From positions 337,023-401,022 of the forward strand of contig JAKJXP020000042.1 of the NCBI GenBank assembly GCA_022225965.2: a DNA stretch of 64,000 bases, given 5' to 3'. Both the position numbers and the translations under genes were made by a program. The notes under the pieces were generated by a model. The model had not been told where the DNA came from. It made no database searches and was given only the letters and a program-made list of their open reading frames with translations. Position 1 is the first letter of the stretch. Each line of letters opens with the position of its first letter. This DNA is from Diatrype stigma. Lineage: Eukaryota; Ascomycota; Sordariomycetes; Xylariales; Diatrypaceae. This document shows positions 1 through 12,400 of the stretch, one piece after another.

Positions 1-2
1 AG

Positions 3-146
3 CCCGATTACGCGGATCTCATCGTCGGAGGCTGGCTGATGTTCCTGAGCGGCACCGTGCCCGAGTGGGAGGAGATCCGCACGTGGCACGGTGGCCTCTG
101 GGGGAGGCTGCATGAGGCGCTGGAGCCGTATAGGGGGACGTGGTGA
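3..146 (+). CDS. Glutathione S-transferase-like protein, C-terminal end (partial)
   Basis: An open frame enters from the left edge and stops at TGA 144-146, giving the last 47 residues of a protein. The stretch reads PDYADLIVGGWLMFL, then a run with PEWEEIRTWHGG, and ends EPYRGTW. This resembles the end of the all-alpha C-terminal domain of fungal UstS-like glutathione S-transferases, which typically finish with an acidic 'PEWEEI..W..G..G.LHDAL..Y' helix. The catalytic thioredoxin-fold half lies outside the window, so activity cannot be judged. The assignment rests on motif memory over a short piece. The frame is GC-rich with C/G-ending codons, as in the other real genes here. Confidence 0.65.
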   Translation, partial: PDYADLIVGGWLMFLSGTVPEWEEIRTWHGGLWGRLHEALEPYRGTW

Positions 147-1243
147 GAGAGGGCGAGATTTTCCGGGAGGCTGGAAAACCGGATGGCTGTTGGTTTTGGA
201 CCATGGAGTTCTGGATTGATAGACGAGTCTTCAGGTTTGGGTCGGATTATGGATAGACACGTCATTTTAGAACTGGCTGTATATAAAAATATAGACATAT
301 GTATCTTTCTATCCCCTTACTGCCTTTGGCATTATGCAAAGATATGTGCATCGGTTGATTCGAATTTCACGTGACAAGTGCCAAAATCGTTGATCAGTAC
401 GCGCATAGGTGCCAATGAGCGGCGCATTACTATGCACATGTGGGATCTGGACGTATAAGCTTGGCCTCATACTAAGCTATGGTCCCATCATAGGAAGATC
501 AGCAGAACGCCTTTGGTGAATGATAACCCCGGAAGCATAACCATGTTTGAGTTACTGTCATGTTTCGAATGTTTGATGAATTGCTTCCTTACATCTTAAA
601 CTTCGAGACAGCGGTAGCTGAAACTTACCTGGAGGTGAGAAAGGGGGGAGGCTTAGAAAAGCCCAAGTAGTCTCGGGGTTTGAACACGTTACCACAATTG
701 TGGCTCACTTCCCTGTTTTCTATACCATAGCTCTGCTGGCTTTGAGCAACGCTTTCCCAAGGACTAGCAAGTAGTAGGCACGACATGGCCTGAACGAGGC
801 TTGAGAGACGCAACTCAAAGACGTAGTAATCAGATATTCGCTATATAAGTACATGCCTGTCAGAGGCTATCGTTCCAACTCTATATTCTTCAGCTGGCCA
901 TAGTTAGGCGGCGGATGTCCCCTACCGGCGCTGGGTCGTTTTTGTTTTTTTAAATTTCCTGTCCGTATTGCAAGTCTGTGTTAACGGGTATTCGCCCAAG
1001 AAAACCATCCTTCTCCACGATCCATTCGACGAGTACCAACTGAGTCGTCGGCGGTGCCGTCGATCAAAAGCGGGGAACCGATTTGTATTGAAATTATACG
1101 TGCGGAAATGGTGCCCGCCCACGTAGTCAACCACAACCACTCGATCGTCAAGTGTTTATTCCGTAACGCCGTTGTACCATCCACCAAAAGTAAGAGTCTG
1201 GTCATCTATCAATCAAAACGTGCTTCTATCGGTGCGTCGTCGT
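147..1243. other. Intergenic, no gene seen
   Basis: The 1.1 kb holds the 3' flank of the GST-like gene and the 3' flank of the leftward V-ATPase f gene (convergent pair). Only short unconvincing frames occur. I see no RNA gene, repeat or promoter motif that I would defend. Confidence 0.6.
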
Positions 1244-1767
1244 TCATAGAGCGATGGCGCCCCTTCGGTTCTCGCGCAGGTGTAGCATCCCCTGGAGGCC
1301 ACAGAAGACCAGGAAAGCCTAGGGAAAGCGCTTGGGTTAGTAGTCTGTCTGTCATGTGAACTAAGTCATCGCGGGAGATGACGTCGGGAGAGAACGGGGT
1401 GATCGATTGCTCTCAGATACGGGGAAATCACGACGTACGGCGTAGACAATCACCGCGGTGAAGATGGTTCCCGCGACAGCCGGGCCGTCCTCGGGGTCCT
1501 CGATGCCGCCGACGAATTCATGGTGCTTGGTCCGGAAGAGCCCGCCGAGGATGGAGAGGATGACGATGGCGAAGACGGAGATGACTACGCTGTAACCAGG
1601 AGTGGATCGTTAGCAGTGGACAACACGTGTTTCTATTGGTACCCAGACCCCATTATAGGTAGGTTCGGAGAAGGTGGAATGGTCGATGGCTGATGACGAT
1701 GACGATGACGAGGGCTGAGGCGTACTCACCAAGACCATGCTTGCATAGCACCCACGATTGGCTTCAT
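1244..1767 (-). CDS. V-type proton ATPase subunit f (yeast YPR170W-B / RNASEK family)
   Basis: The spliced gene has three exons on the minus strand: 1730-1767, 1439-1589 and 1244-1318. It encodes 87 aa, close to the 85-aa yeast protein. The product starts MKPIVGAMQAWSCVV, has a first membrane helix (VVISVFAIVILSILGGL), a conserved loop with H-x-x-FVGGIEDPEDGPAVA, and a second helix ending FCGLQ. These are hallmarks of the small Vo subunit f, the fungal relative of animal RNASEK, which sits in the membrane ring of the vacuolar proton pump. Introns are 140 nt (GTGAGT...ACAG, branch TGCTAAC) and 120 nt (GTACGT...CTAG, branch TACTAAC), and all phases agree. A longer single-frame ORF that starts upstream and reads into intron 1 is an artefact. 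The function is assigned by family similarity. Confidence 0.9.
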
Positions 1768-2965
1768 GGCGGCGGTATTGTTGCCTGCGAGGGCTTCGAG
1801 TCGTAAGCAGGAAAGAAATCTCGGTCGGGTCCTATGGTACAGTGGTGCAGTGGTGCAGTATGGGCGCGCCTGCTGGTCGGGTGGTTGAGTTGTTATTGGC
1901 TGGTTGGATGTTCGTCGCGATGCAATAGTTAAAGCATAACTTAAGGTGGTTAGATAATGAGACGTAAGATGGTTGGTTCGCAGGTCAAGGTTGACGTCGG
2001 CCGTTGCTCCAGAGTCGCCAGAGTCGTTCGGGCTAGGCGTCGCAAGCAAGTTCTAGACTAACCTGATTTGGCCAAGTTGCGCGTGCTGCAGCCACGGCTA
2101 GTTTCTGTGTCTCTGTGGCGCTAGCTTGGCAAGCTAAAAAGGGGTACGTGGCTGATGGCATCTTATTAGCAAGCGGGCGAGCAGGCGAACGAACAACCCA
2201 AAGCAACGATCAAGTGGACTTGGAAAAAGCCTTCAGTAATGTATTTCTTCTTCCAACCGTTCGTTTCATTTTTGTTCGAATCGCCTCTCCCCTCTAACGG
2301 TTCAGCCGCCCGCCGCGCCGCCCAGACTCGTCCCGCGGTCTTTTGTTAGTAAGGAAAGTAGGGACCACATCTGTCTGAATATCTACCTCTGCTTCTACTC
2401 TTACTGCTACCATCGCTTCGGCTCTCCTGCCCTTCTTAATATCTGTATCTACACAAAATAAGACTCGATTGGACAGGGCAAAGATTGCCCTGCCCGTAGC
2501 AGGTAGGTGGTTAGTATAGTATGTACGATAAAATTATGTATCAGCGTGTATAGGTTATATATGTACGAAGCTCTCCCTTTCTCTGTTTCTTTCTTTCATA
2601 CATGCGTACTTAGGTAGGTATTTAGATAGGTAGTAGCGGATATTGAGTGTGTATATGTGCGTAAGCGCATGCGTTCTTAGAGCATCCGTACATATGTGTG
2701 TAGTGTAGGTATGTTATGTGTATGTGTGTGGACTGACTGCGCGCCTGCTTGCGGTCTCTACAATTATACGTTATAAGAGCAAAATCAAGCAATGCCATGG
2801 AATCTCCTTCCTCCAAAAACCGAAAACCGGCCCGTAAAAAACTCCCGCTCCGCACCACACCGCACAACGCACCCCACAGCGTCGTCGTCCGTCCGTCCGT
2901 CCGTCCGTCGCCTTTTTTTGTTGCCATCCATCACTCTTCGTCATGATGATCGATCGATTCGGTAA
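1768..2965. other. Intergenic with simple repeats
   Basis: This holds the 5' flank of the V-ATPase f gene and the 3' flank of the Flc/TRP-like gene. It contains pyrimidine-rich tracts (about 2565-2600), GTAGGTA-type repeats (2608-2640), TGTGTATGTG-like runs (2690-2735) and a GTCC tetranucleotide run at 2884-2908. No coding frame is convincing. Confidence 0.6.
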
Positions 2966-5507
2966 CTATGACCGATACGGCACGTAACCGCCCCCACCAC
3001 CACCGCTGCCACCGCTGTTGCTGTGCCCGTGACCACCACCTACGCTGGGTAGCGTGGGTTGTCGGTCGATGGGCGCCGCATGGGATATCAGCGTGTCGCG
3101 GTCTTCGTCAACATTGTCGTATGCTGGTGTGAGCGGCCGCTGCTGGAAGGAACGGCTCTGGCTGTGGCTGTGTCCCACCGTGAGGCCGCCGGCGTACGGG
3201 TTCGCGGGCTCGGGCGTGGTTCTACCGCCGCCGCCGCCGAAGTACTGGTCGGGAGAGCTGTCGCGCGAGAGCCTCTTTTCCTTGCTGTCGGGAACGGTCG
3301 CCATGGAGAAGGTGGTGCCCTCGAACTTATGGCGATCCCCCATCAAGAGCGTGTTACGGGCGTCGAGGGGCGTCAACGAGTCGTCAAGCTGCGCCTTTTC
3401 TGTTTTTGGAAATACAAGGTTAGTCAAAACTTTAAACACCACAAGCTGGGAATTGTCCATTTGTTTTTCTTTCCTCTTTGTGTCTTTCCTAAGGGAGAAA
3501 GAAAAAAAAGTTTTCAAGCGAGTCCGCGATCGCGGTACTGCGGAAGGGAGAGGCCTAACTTACCCATTTCCTTGCGGCGCTGGCGGTGAGGGTTCATCTT
3601 CATGCAGGCGATGATGGCGTTCCAGGCGATGAGCAGGGCCAGGACGCCGGTCAGGCCGGACTGGATGACGATGAGGGCGACGCCGGTGACGGTCTGGGTG
3701 GACTCGGAGAGGCCGAGCTCCTCGACGAAGAGGAAGATGCAGACGACGGAGAGGACGCGGACGCTCTGGATGGCGATGTTGATGATGTTGCTGGACTTGC
3801 GCTCGAAGGGCTTAGACCAGATCAGCAGGCCCAGCATCATGCACTCGACGATCATGATCAGGATGGACTGCACCAGGCCGTTGCCGTCGGTCGAAGCGAG
3901 GATCGCGCCCTTGATGAACATGTAGGAGATGATGGGCACGAACATCCACCAGTAGTCCCGCCGGTAGCTCTCGTAGAACAGGCTGTACTTCATCCAGGTC
4001 TGCTTGTCGTCGTATAGGCCGTCGACGCCGCCCTCAACCTGCTTGAGCTTCTGGACCATGGTCCAAATCTTCCAGCCGAAGAAGGCGAGGACGCCGGTGA
4101 AGATGGCCAGCGTGACACCCGCCAGGGTCTGCGCGGCCCACGAATCGCCGTGCGTGAACTGGTACACGGAGTATAGGGCCCAAATGCCGTAGAGCAGCAG
4201 GATCAGCGAGGTGATGGTCCGGGCGATGGAGCCCCAGTAGTGCTTGCGGAAGCCGGTCAGTTTCGGGGGAAAGCTGCTGCTGCCCCACAGGGACCAGGCC
4301 TCGAGCACGACCTTTACGAGGAGCAAGCTGACGATGATGACGCCGATGATGATGGCGGTGACGAGAAGCACCGTCATGAAGCTGTTGGCGGAGGGCACGG
4401 AGAGCTCCTTGAAATACCCCTCCATGCCGGCGACCGTGTCCTGGAACGACGACTGGGTGGCGTTCGCCGGTGCGGTGTCGTTCGCGCTAACGTCGGATTC
4501 GGCCTGTCGCCTGGTGAGGTCCAGGAACCCGGCCAGCGCACGCTTAGCGTTGGCGGCCGTGCGGCCGCCGGGCTGCACGGTGGACCCGTCGGGGAAGACC
4601 AGGGTGGCCTTCTCGAGGAACTGGACGCTGTCTTGGGTGAGGTTGCCGCCGGTGGCCTCGCGGAAGTCGTCGATGGAGACCTGCATGGACCGCCAGGGGA
4701 AGAGGCCGGTCGAGAAGCCGAAGTTCTTGGCGAAGCTGCGGTACACGGGCGGGTGGTTCACCGACATCATGCCGTTGACGGCGAAGCCCTGGAACACGCC
4801 GACCATCTCGGTAAAGCTCGGGCTAATTGTGCCTGCGCTTGCTCCTCCCGCGCCGCTGCTGGCCCCTGAGACGGCTGCACCGACGGCCGAGGCTCCCGTG
4901 GCGACGAAGGCGGCCCCGGCTATGCCAGCCACGATATACGAGACGGCAGGCACGTTAGTCGTCTTTCCGTTAGTGACATCTGACTGAATACAACCGACAG
5001 CCCTTTCATCTTCCAGGGCCTTGAGCTTCAAAGTTGCTTGCGCCGCAATATCAGGTATCTGAAAGGCAATGGACGGAATGCTGTTGGCATATTGCGGAGG
5101 AATATCTTGGCTACCACTCGCGGCAAAAGGCCCAGCAGGGACTACCACGCTGTTAGTCACGTTGCTGTTGAAGATTAGGAGCAATGGAGGACGAGCTTAC
5201 CTGGACACAACTCCTCTACGTAATTATCTGATTCGCACGGATTGAAGCTCTTTGAATAAACCGTATTGCCATACGCCGTTACCGTGAGCGAGGCTGTTAT
5301 ATTCTGCTCGTGGTCGCTCGATCCTGCTAGATTGAAGGTAATCGTTTTGGCATCGTTATTGTAGGTTATGTCGACCGTGTCGAGCTGGATAGTATCATCT
5401 GACTCGCAATTCGTAAAGCTGGTCGTGACGAGAGTTTGATCACCTAGGGCTCTGGGTAAGAGTGCCGCGGCACATATGGCGGCTCGCCATATCGTCCACC
5501 TCGCCAT
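2966..5507 (-). CDS. ML-domain/TRP-like membrane channel (Flc/flavin carrier family)
   Basis: Three exons (5201-5507, 3564-5141, 2966-3399) give 772 aa. Residues 1-22 are a signal peptide ending ALG. Residues about 23-160 form an ML-like lumenal lipid-binding domain with paired Cys (NCESDD, PCESDN, LCPG, GCIQSD). Then come a glycine/alanine-rich hydrophobic stretch (about 168-193), a lumenal loop, and a multi-helix TRP-like bundle (about 355-623). The last 145 residues are a cytosolic, Ser/Gly-rich tail with a DARNTLLMG motif. This order is diagnostic of the fungal Flc1-3/Pkd2-like family, involved in ER/vacuole calcium and FAD transport, wall integrity and haem uptake. Intron 1 is 59 nt. Its acceptor must be GTAG at 5142 (branch TGACTAAC) because the earlier CAG breaks the frame. 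Intron 2 is 164 nt (GTAAGT...ACAG). Which of the Flc paralogues it is cannot be decided from sequence alone. Confidence 0.93.
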
Positions 5508-8500
5508 GTCGGTCTATATTCTTTGGTGGGTTTATGTAGTTACGCTAAAACACTGGAAATTCGATTTTGGTTTCGCTTGCAAATGCTGCGTCGTTCGAAG
5601 TCGCCTTCGGGGTGATGCTTTAAAAAAACCAATCGCTAGAACGCTCGGGATATCGTAACCTGGTGGTGTCGGTTCACTTGATTATATGCTGTAAGTTGGT
5701 AATACGTATTTACTTTCAAGAAGGGTAAAGTTTCGTTTCGAGGCTTCTCGCCCGGGTTTCAAGCAGCAAGGTTACTTGGAGGATAAATATCCGCTTTAGG
5801 AAGACAGAGGGAACAGAGGGATTGGTAGGGAACAAAGAGCAAAGAGCACGTCGGCAAAGGCCAAGTTCACAAGGGGAACACGAGACAAACACAATCTAGT
5901 CAAAGATGCCGAGGATCAACCTGGAACGAAATGAATAGGGCAACGAGTTGCCGTCTGAAGGAAGGAACGGGTGAGGTTGAAAGGCAACGTCGTAGTGTTC
6001 GCAGGTGGTTGTGGTGAGCGGGATGACGTTCCCAAAGGGTCGACGTCAAGCCAGGAAATGTTGGCGGGAACCTCGACGATATAGAAGGCCTATGCTGCAG
6101 GAGGGCAGGTAGCGGCGCATAGGTGAAACGAGATAAGAGATCTGAATCTTTTTCAGGAGGCTATTCAAGGTAGAGAATGAGTGTGGTGGGTTTGTTCGGT
6201 CAAACCAAAAAGCGGTTAGCAATGCATACACCAGAGCATACACAGAGCATGCACAGAGGGCGCAGAAAAGAGTGTGAGGTCCAAGCGATCGGTTGAAGGA
6301 CGAGCAACCATATTAGAAGCGGTGACCCATGCTGTCCAAGCTTGCGAAGGAGAGGGAGGAGTCTTGAGTCTGGCTGGACCGTCTGGAGTCTGGAGTGTGG
6401 ACGAGAATGATGAAAGAATGGACGGATGGATAGCTCGATGGACCACGAAGAGTACGAACGAAGCATAGTTTGCAGATTCGTAAGTAACCTTACAGCTTAG
6501 TAGGCTTTCGTGCTCTGTTCTCTTGGCTCTCTACAGTGCACCCCCTAGAAGTCTCCATTAGCACCATTACGAAAATCAAATGAAATGACGATGCAATGCT
6601 AGCAAATCGGCACCCTTGTCGGATGGAGTTGAATGCAGGGACCCCGGCTTCCCTCTACCCCCTGCTCCCCTGCTCCCCTGCTCCTCCTCTGCGGCTCCCC
6701 TGCGGCTTCCCCTGGCGAACTGCTCCTTTGTGGGGACGCTTGGGGACACTGGCTTGACTGGCAGACTGGGACCCCACCGGGACAGCGAAGGCCGGCCGCC
6801 AGCCAACCGTCTGCTTTTCATCCGTCCAGTCAAGTTTTCCCTAGCGAAACAGGTCGGGGAGGACCCCTGGCAGATCATTGGCTATGCGAGAGTCTTGAAC
6901 GCTTGGCCAAAAGCCGCATTGGGCGAGTCGCTACCCCAGCTCTGATCCGAAACGGTGGTACGAATACCGCGGCGATTAGCTACTTCGTACTACTACGTAG
7001 TAGTTACATAGTAGTAGAAAAGCAGAGGGAGCCCTCATTCATTTATCGCACTCGTTCACACCTCTGTCACTCGGTGCAAATTAACAAATGACCAAATAAA
7101 TGTGCTACTGACTAACGGGGTACGGGATGGTCCATGCTGATCAACCCCTGCCTCTGATCTGGGCATTAGGTACCGATCGGCAGACTACATACGATACTAG
7201 GGAGCTGGGCGAGATTTCAGAACGATCCGGGTAGGTGTTAATAAACCGTTGAAGCGCCGTGTTGAACTCTCAGTCAATGAATAGGTAGTTCGACATTATT
7301 TGAGGCCTTGACATGAAGCAACTCCCAACGTTTATACGTGTAAATATGGAACAAGCCCAAAAACACTCTGAATGGTGGATTACCTACACGTACATAGTAT
7401 GCAGTCGGGTGGCAGGTACTACCTCACTAGACTACCTGCATGTAGGTTAGGTAGGTCGTTATTACCTATTAGATGAAAGTTTACGTAGTAGTCTAAGGGG
7501 TTCGTTCGTGCGAGTTACCAGAGGTTGGGGAAAGTGGCTTTTACGTCCCACTGTATGTCAGCCGACCCGCCGGCCACTGCCGCAAGCCACGACGCGCCTA
7601 CAAGGGCTGGTGCAGGTGGAACACATCCATAAACCTCTGTTTCCTCTTACTCTCACCCTCACTCTTACTTGCAACTTGCAGCCTCAGTCAGGGTAGGCAT
7701 CTGTCACACACAATCACTAGACGTTTTCAGTTATCTCGCCGTCGGAGTAGAGGGGAAAAAGTTGGAAAAAGCAAACAAACCATCAAGTTTGTACTTGATC
7801 CAGATTCGTCTCATATATGCTTGCTTTTTCTGTGCGATAGCTAGTGTCTCATGAGCCGACAAACGTCGTTTGGAAGTTGAGACGAAAAGGTCAGGTCAAG
7901 AGGCGTACCATGGTTCGAGATAACAGCCTAGCTATCTCAACTCAATCAGCCAAGTCGCTCCCCCTTCCTCATCCCTCGAGTTTTCACCCAATTCGTAAAA
8001 CGCCGTCGTTAGATCCACAATTTATTCTCTCAGGTTCAAGAGACAAGTAAATCGGGTGAACCCCGCCCGCGACCGACTGACACTGTCGACACCACAGCGC
8101 TAGATGGAGACAGACTCACCCACCCCTTAGTCTAACCCCTCATTGGATCGGAACAATATCTCACTACCACTTCGTCACTCAACTTACTCATCTCCCCATC
8201 TCCCCATCTCCATTGAGTGAGAGATCCCGAAATCTGTAGATCTTCCGCCCTATTTGTATTGATGTGATACTATATACTCCCCGTAAGGCGTCAACTTCAG
8301 ACACACGTACCAAACTTGGCGGCAATAGCGACAAGAAGGGGGGTCCCCGGGGGCCGGCTGTCTCACGATATGAAACGTAGTTAGACAACACCCGCGCGCA
8401 TCGGCCCTGGTTTCTTGATTTGTTCTAGAAGAGAAGAAACGAAGCTCCATCATACTTACTGTTGGTTCCCAATAAATAACCTAACATACGAGCGTTCGGT

Positions 8501-9431
8501 GTTTAACTTGGGATTCTCTCCCCATCCTTCCCATTTGGCATTATGGTCTTGATATACTGTACGTGGGTAGGAAGTAGGTATGTGGATATTCTTCTTGCTT
8601 TTTCAACATAGAATATAATATGACGTGGTCTATAAGAAAGAAGCCGCATGAACTGAAAAGGAGATCCCCTCCCCAAAAAAAACACGAAAACAAAAGACAC
8701 AGCCACCCCCCTCAGGTCCCCCCAAATGCCCAGTCCCCCGGTACCTAATATCGTATCCCGAGGATGATAGCGTCATTCATGTGTGTAGATCATATCGGAC
8801 CGATCTGCCTATTTATAAGGCTTGTCCGCAGATCATCGTCGGAAGAAGAAGAGCAAAAAGAGAAAGCACAGGATATCGTCAATAACTCCGTCGCCGTCGC
8901 CGTCGCCATCGTCACCTCGTACCAAAGCCTAACGTAAGATGATGCTTGCTTCCCCGCTATGCTACAGCTTGCTAGGTCGCTGCGCATAACTAAACCCCTG
9001 TTCTCTAAGAAAAAAAAGACATGAATAGTGATGCATCCGCCTATGTGTATAAATGTCGTTGAGATAAATGGGGGGTCATGAAATCGCCAATGTCAAATCA
9101 TAAGATATATCAAACGCACTGCCCCAATCAGCCCCAGTCCACCCGTAGCCAAGTGAAATCAGGGGAACAATATCGTACAGATCTTCTCTAACAGGGAACG
9201 CTATTGGGATATCACATCTGCTAAAACAAAAAGACTTCAAGTGGGCCGAACGAAGATTCGTAAAGAGAATATAGTACCCCGGAGTCGTAGGGAGACACCA
9301 TAGTGAGTTTCTCCACCTGGTGCACCTCGACAGAACTAGGGATCATACTTAGAGGTGCGGTATTCGGTATCAGCCAATACGATGATGTCAATCCTCGCAG
9401 AGCAGCTTAGAGGGCATAGCCTCTAGCTCAT
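5508..9431. other. Long intergenic region, no supported gene
   Basis: This 3.9 kb separates the start of the Flc-like gene from the end of the C2H2 gene. All frames are short and lack recognisable domains or consistent codon use. It contains CTGCTCCC repeats (about 6660-6695), a TACTACGTAGTAG palindromic run (about 6984-7016), TACCTACCTGCATGTAGGTAGG-type motifs (7425-7475), and a CGTCGC trinucleotide-like run (8888-8905). Part of it may be 5' leader or 3' UTR of the flanking genes. A noncoding RNA cannot be excluded. Confidence 0.55.
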
Positions 9432-12400
9432 TCATGGGTTATAGAAGTTCCCGTGGCCTTGGTGTGGCGAGTGTGCGTACGGTGATACTGATCCGTGGTT
9501 ACTATACTGCTCCGCGGCATGTTGCTGTTGCATCGAGGCGTCGGCGAAGTTGTCATAGGCGATCGTCCCAGCTTGGTCATGTATGCCCAAGGAATCAAAG
9601 GCCGGGAAAGGCTCGAGACCTTGGCCAGAAAAGTTGCCTTGGCCTAAGCACCCCTGGTCCGGCAGGTTCATGTAGGCACCAACGGGTTGGCCGTATGAGC
9701 CCGTCGTTACGGGCATGCCATGATAGTGTGGCTGCGGGTGCATACCGGTCGTCACCTGCGGCATCACCAAGCCGGTGCCTGGATGTGGTGGCATATCCGT
9801 GAATTGTTGAGGCTGCTGGGAAAAGTACGGTGGCTGAAGTGGTGGTTGCGCCTGAGACATACTCTGGTAGTTACCAGCAAATTGAGTGTGGTCGTTATAA
9901 TGCATTGGACTTGGGTGTGCCGATGAGTGAACACTGACAGGGTTGGGGAATGATGGTGGTTCCTGCTTGATCGTGGGTACTGGAGCTGCCCCAAATGTTG
10001 TAGATGGCCGTTCTTGCACGGGGCTGATGACTGTATCGACATCTAACTCCTTCGCTGCGACCAGCTTCAGGATTGGAAGGCTGATGTACTCCATATGTTT
10101 TGCTAGGTGCACCGTGAGTTTCTTCCAAGTCGGGAAGATCTTACCACAGAACCGGCAAGGCTCTTCCTGAGGCCTTTGGCTCGTTTCGACGTGGCACTGC
10201 TCGACTTTCTGCCACGTGTGATCACCACCGCCGGCCTTCTTGATCGCTGCTTTTGTCTTGATCTTGGGCTCTATGAACTTATGCTCGCGGACTAGGTGCT
10301 GCAGGAAGTTGTCCCGCCGGTAGCATATATGCCGGCACTCATCAACATTGCATGTCCACCACTCGAGGTGTCGATGGCCCTCGTTCTCGTGACGAACCCA
10401 ATCCGCCTTACGTTTGAACATCTTGGCAGCTTCTTTGCTTGTGCAGTAGGGCCAAGTACAAGTGAAGGGTTGGACATCTTCGTGCACATGTTTTGTCCAA
10501 TCAGATGGCTTGAGGAACCTCTTGTTGCAGAAACATAGCTGGCATTCGAACTCGGCGGGAAGAGACACAGTCGGCGGAGTGGGGATACCCTGCGGAAAGC
10601 TGTCCGCAGTGATGCCGCTGTCAAGTGGTGTATCACCATCCGACGAATCCGGTACTGCCGAGAGCGGGTCGACGCCACGACCATCCCTTCGATTATCTAG
10701 GAGTATAGCTGATCCACCAGAAGCGATACACATAGCGCCGCTGGGACATGTCTGTTGGCTCACCTGATTGAGGTGTGCCACCTTCATGGTGCAGAGCTGC
10801 TTATACCGCGCACTTAGCTGATGTGCCATACGATCTACTAAGTAGTCGCTGCATTGTGGATTCAGCCGTAAGACGTGCTGTTTAAAACCCTCAAGAGTCG
10901 GCTCAATGGCTTCCATTTTGCTTGAGTCGGACTTCATGTCCGCATTATCGAAGTTCTCGTCATCTTCATCCTCATCCTCGTCCTGGTCTGCTGTGGGCTG
11001 TGATCTAGCGAGTTGAGCTACAGGTGGGCCGCCCTGCTTCTTGAGCATTCCGATGAGATGTGGATGTGACAGGCCCTCGGGGTTGCTATTCTTTGGAAGC
11101 TCCGTCCTGCTCCTCGGTCTCCTGAGGGTTTTCTTCACTGGCGGCACATTCAGAGCACTGCTGAAAGAACCGAACGGACTCTTGGGCGAGGTGATTGGAG
11201 TTGCGCTGATTGAGCCTGTCCGCGCGTGAGTTGCTCCAATGGCAGCAGCGCCCGTGGCCATCCCAACAAGGGCAGTGTTCAAACTAGGTGTCGGTTTCTT
11301 GTTTCCGCCACCGAGACCCCAGCTGGATGTGCGAGATGGTGGTGCCAGGCTGTCTTTCGACTCGCGCCTTGCCCCCTCATCATCGAGACCCTCAGGCGGG
11401 ATATCACTTGCATTGCTCCCCTTACGTTTCTTGCCATCGCTAAGACTTGGTCTCCGTATCAGGCTGTCAATTCTTGAAAGTATGCTGGGGCGACGGGAAT
11501 GACCGCTAATTGAAAGCTTCTTGAGAAAGTTGCCACTGAGCACGCCCTCCTCATCCATAACACTTGGTAGACTTCGCCTACGTGTCCCCCACGTAGCTGC
11601 CCGCGATACGATAGACGCATTGTCTTGACATTGTCGCATAAACCGTTCCATCGCAGCGTGCGAAGTATCCGGTTGGCTATGTTCTGTCTGAATTCCATGT
11701 ACCACTGGCGCATCGGCCCATATGCGCAATTGGCGCATAATGCTGAAGTCCGTTTGGGTAATTGGGCCGCCGGGACCGTCTGTGCGATAGTAGGTCTGTC
11801 CAGGGATATGGCGGTTCTCAGTTGTATCTCCTAAAGGTATATCTCCTCTCGGTATCCCGTCCTCGTCGGCATATGGGGTCGCGCTAGGATTATACGCTTT
11901 GTTGTTACCGAGTGATGGGGGATCATCAGATTCATTGTTGGATGTGTTCGACTCAACAACCCAATTGACAATTTCCTCGTTCCTCTCCATGACTTGCTGA
12001 CGCTCCGCTTGCTCATTTGGAGTTGGGACCTCAGCGGAGGGACGGTCTTCAGGTGCTAGCCCGCGGTGTCCCGTTGCCGGGTCTGGTACCCAAAGACCCT
12101 GTGTATCTCTCGAAACATTTGTAGAGATGTTATAAGCAGGCTCGGCTGCCAAGTCACCCGCTAGGCTATGCGTTCCGCGCACAGTCTTGGGGCTTTCTGC
12201 TGTTGTGGGCAAATGTCTTTCAACCCCCTGAACAGGACGCTCTCCATCCCTACCATAGAGGGATACAGTCACGCGAGGGCTCTGACTAGCCATTGCAAGT
12301 ATAGCAGGTGCTACACTATCAGTACTCGACCTAGACCAACCGCCGCCGTTCGTGTCAGGGGTCAGCTGGGGCGAAGATTGCTCAGAATCGACAGAGTCCA

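Noticed and set aside
3054..4987. Long forward frames opposite the Flc/TRP-like gene
   Set aside because: They are mirror frames of the real exons caused by GC-rich third positions, with no domains.
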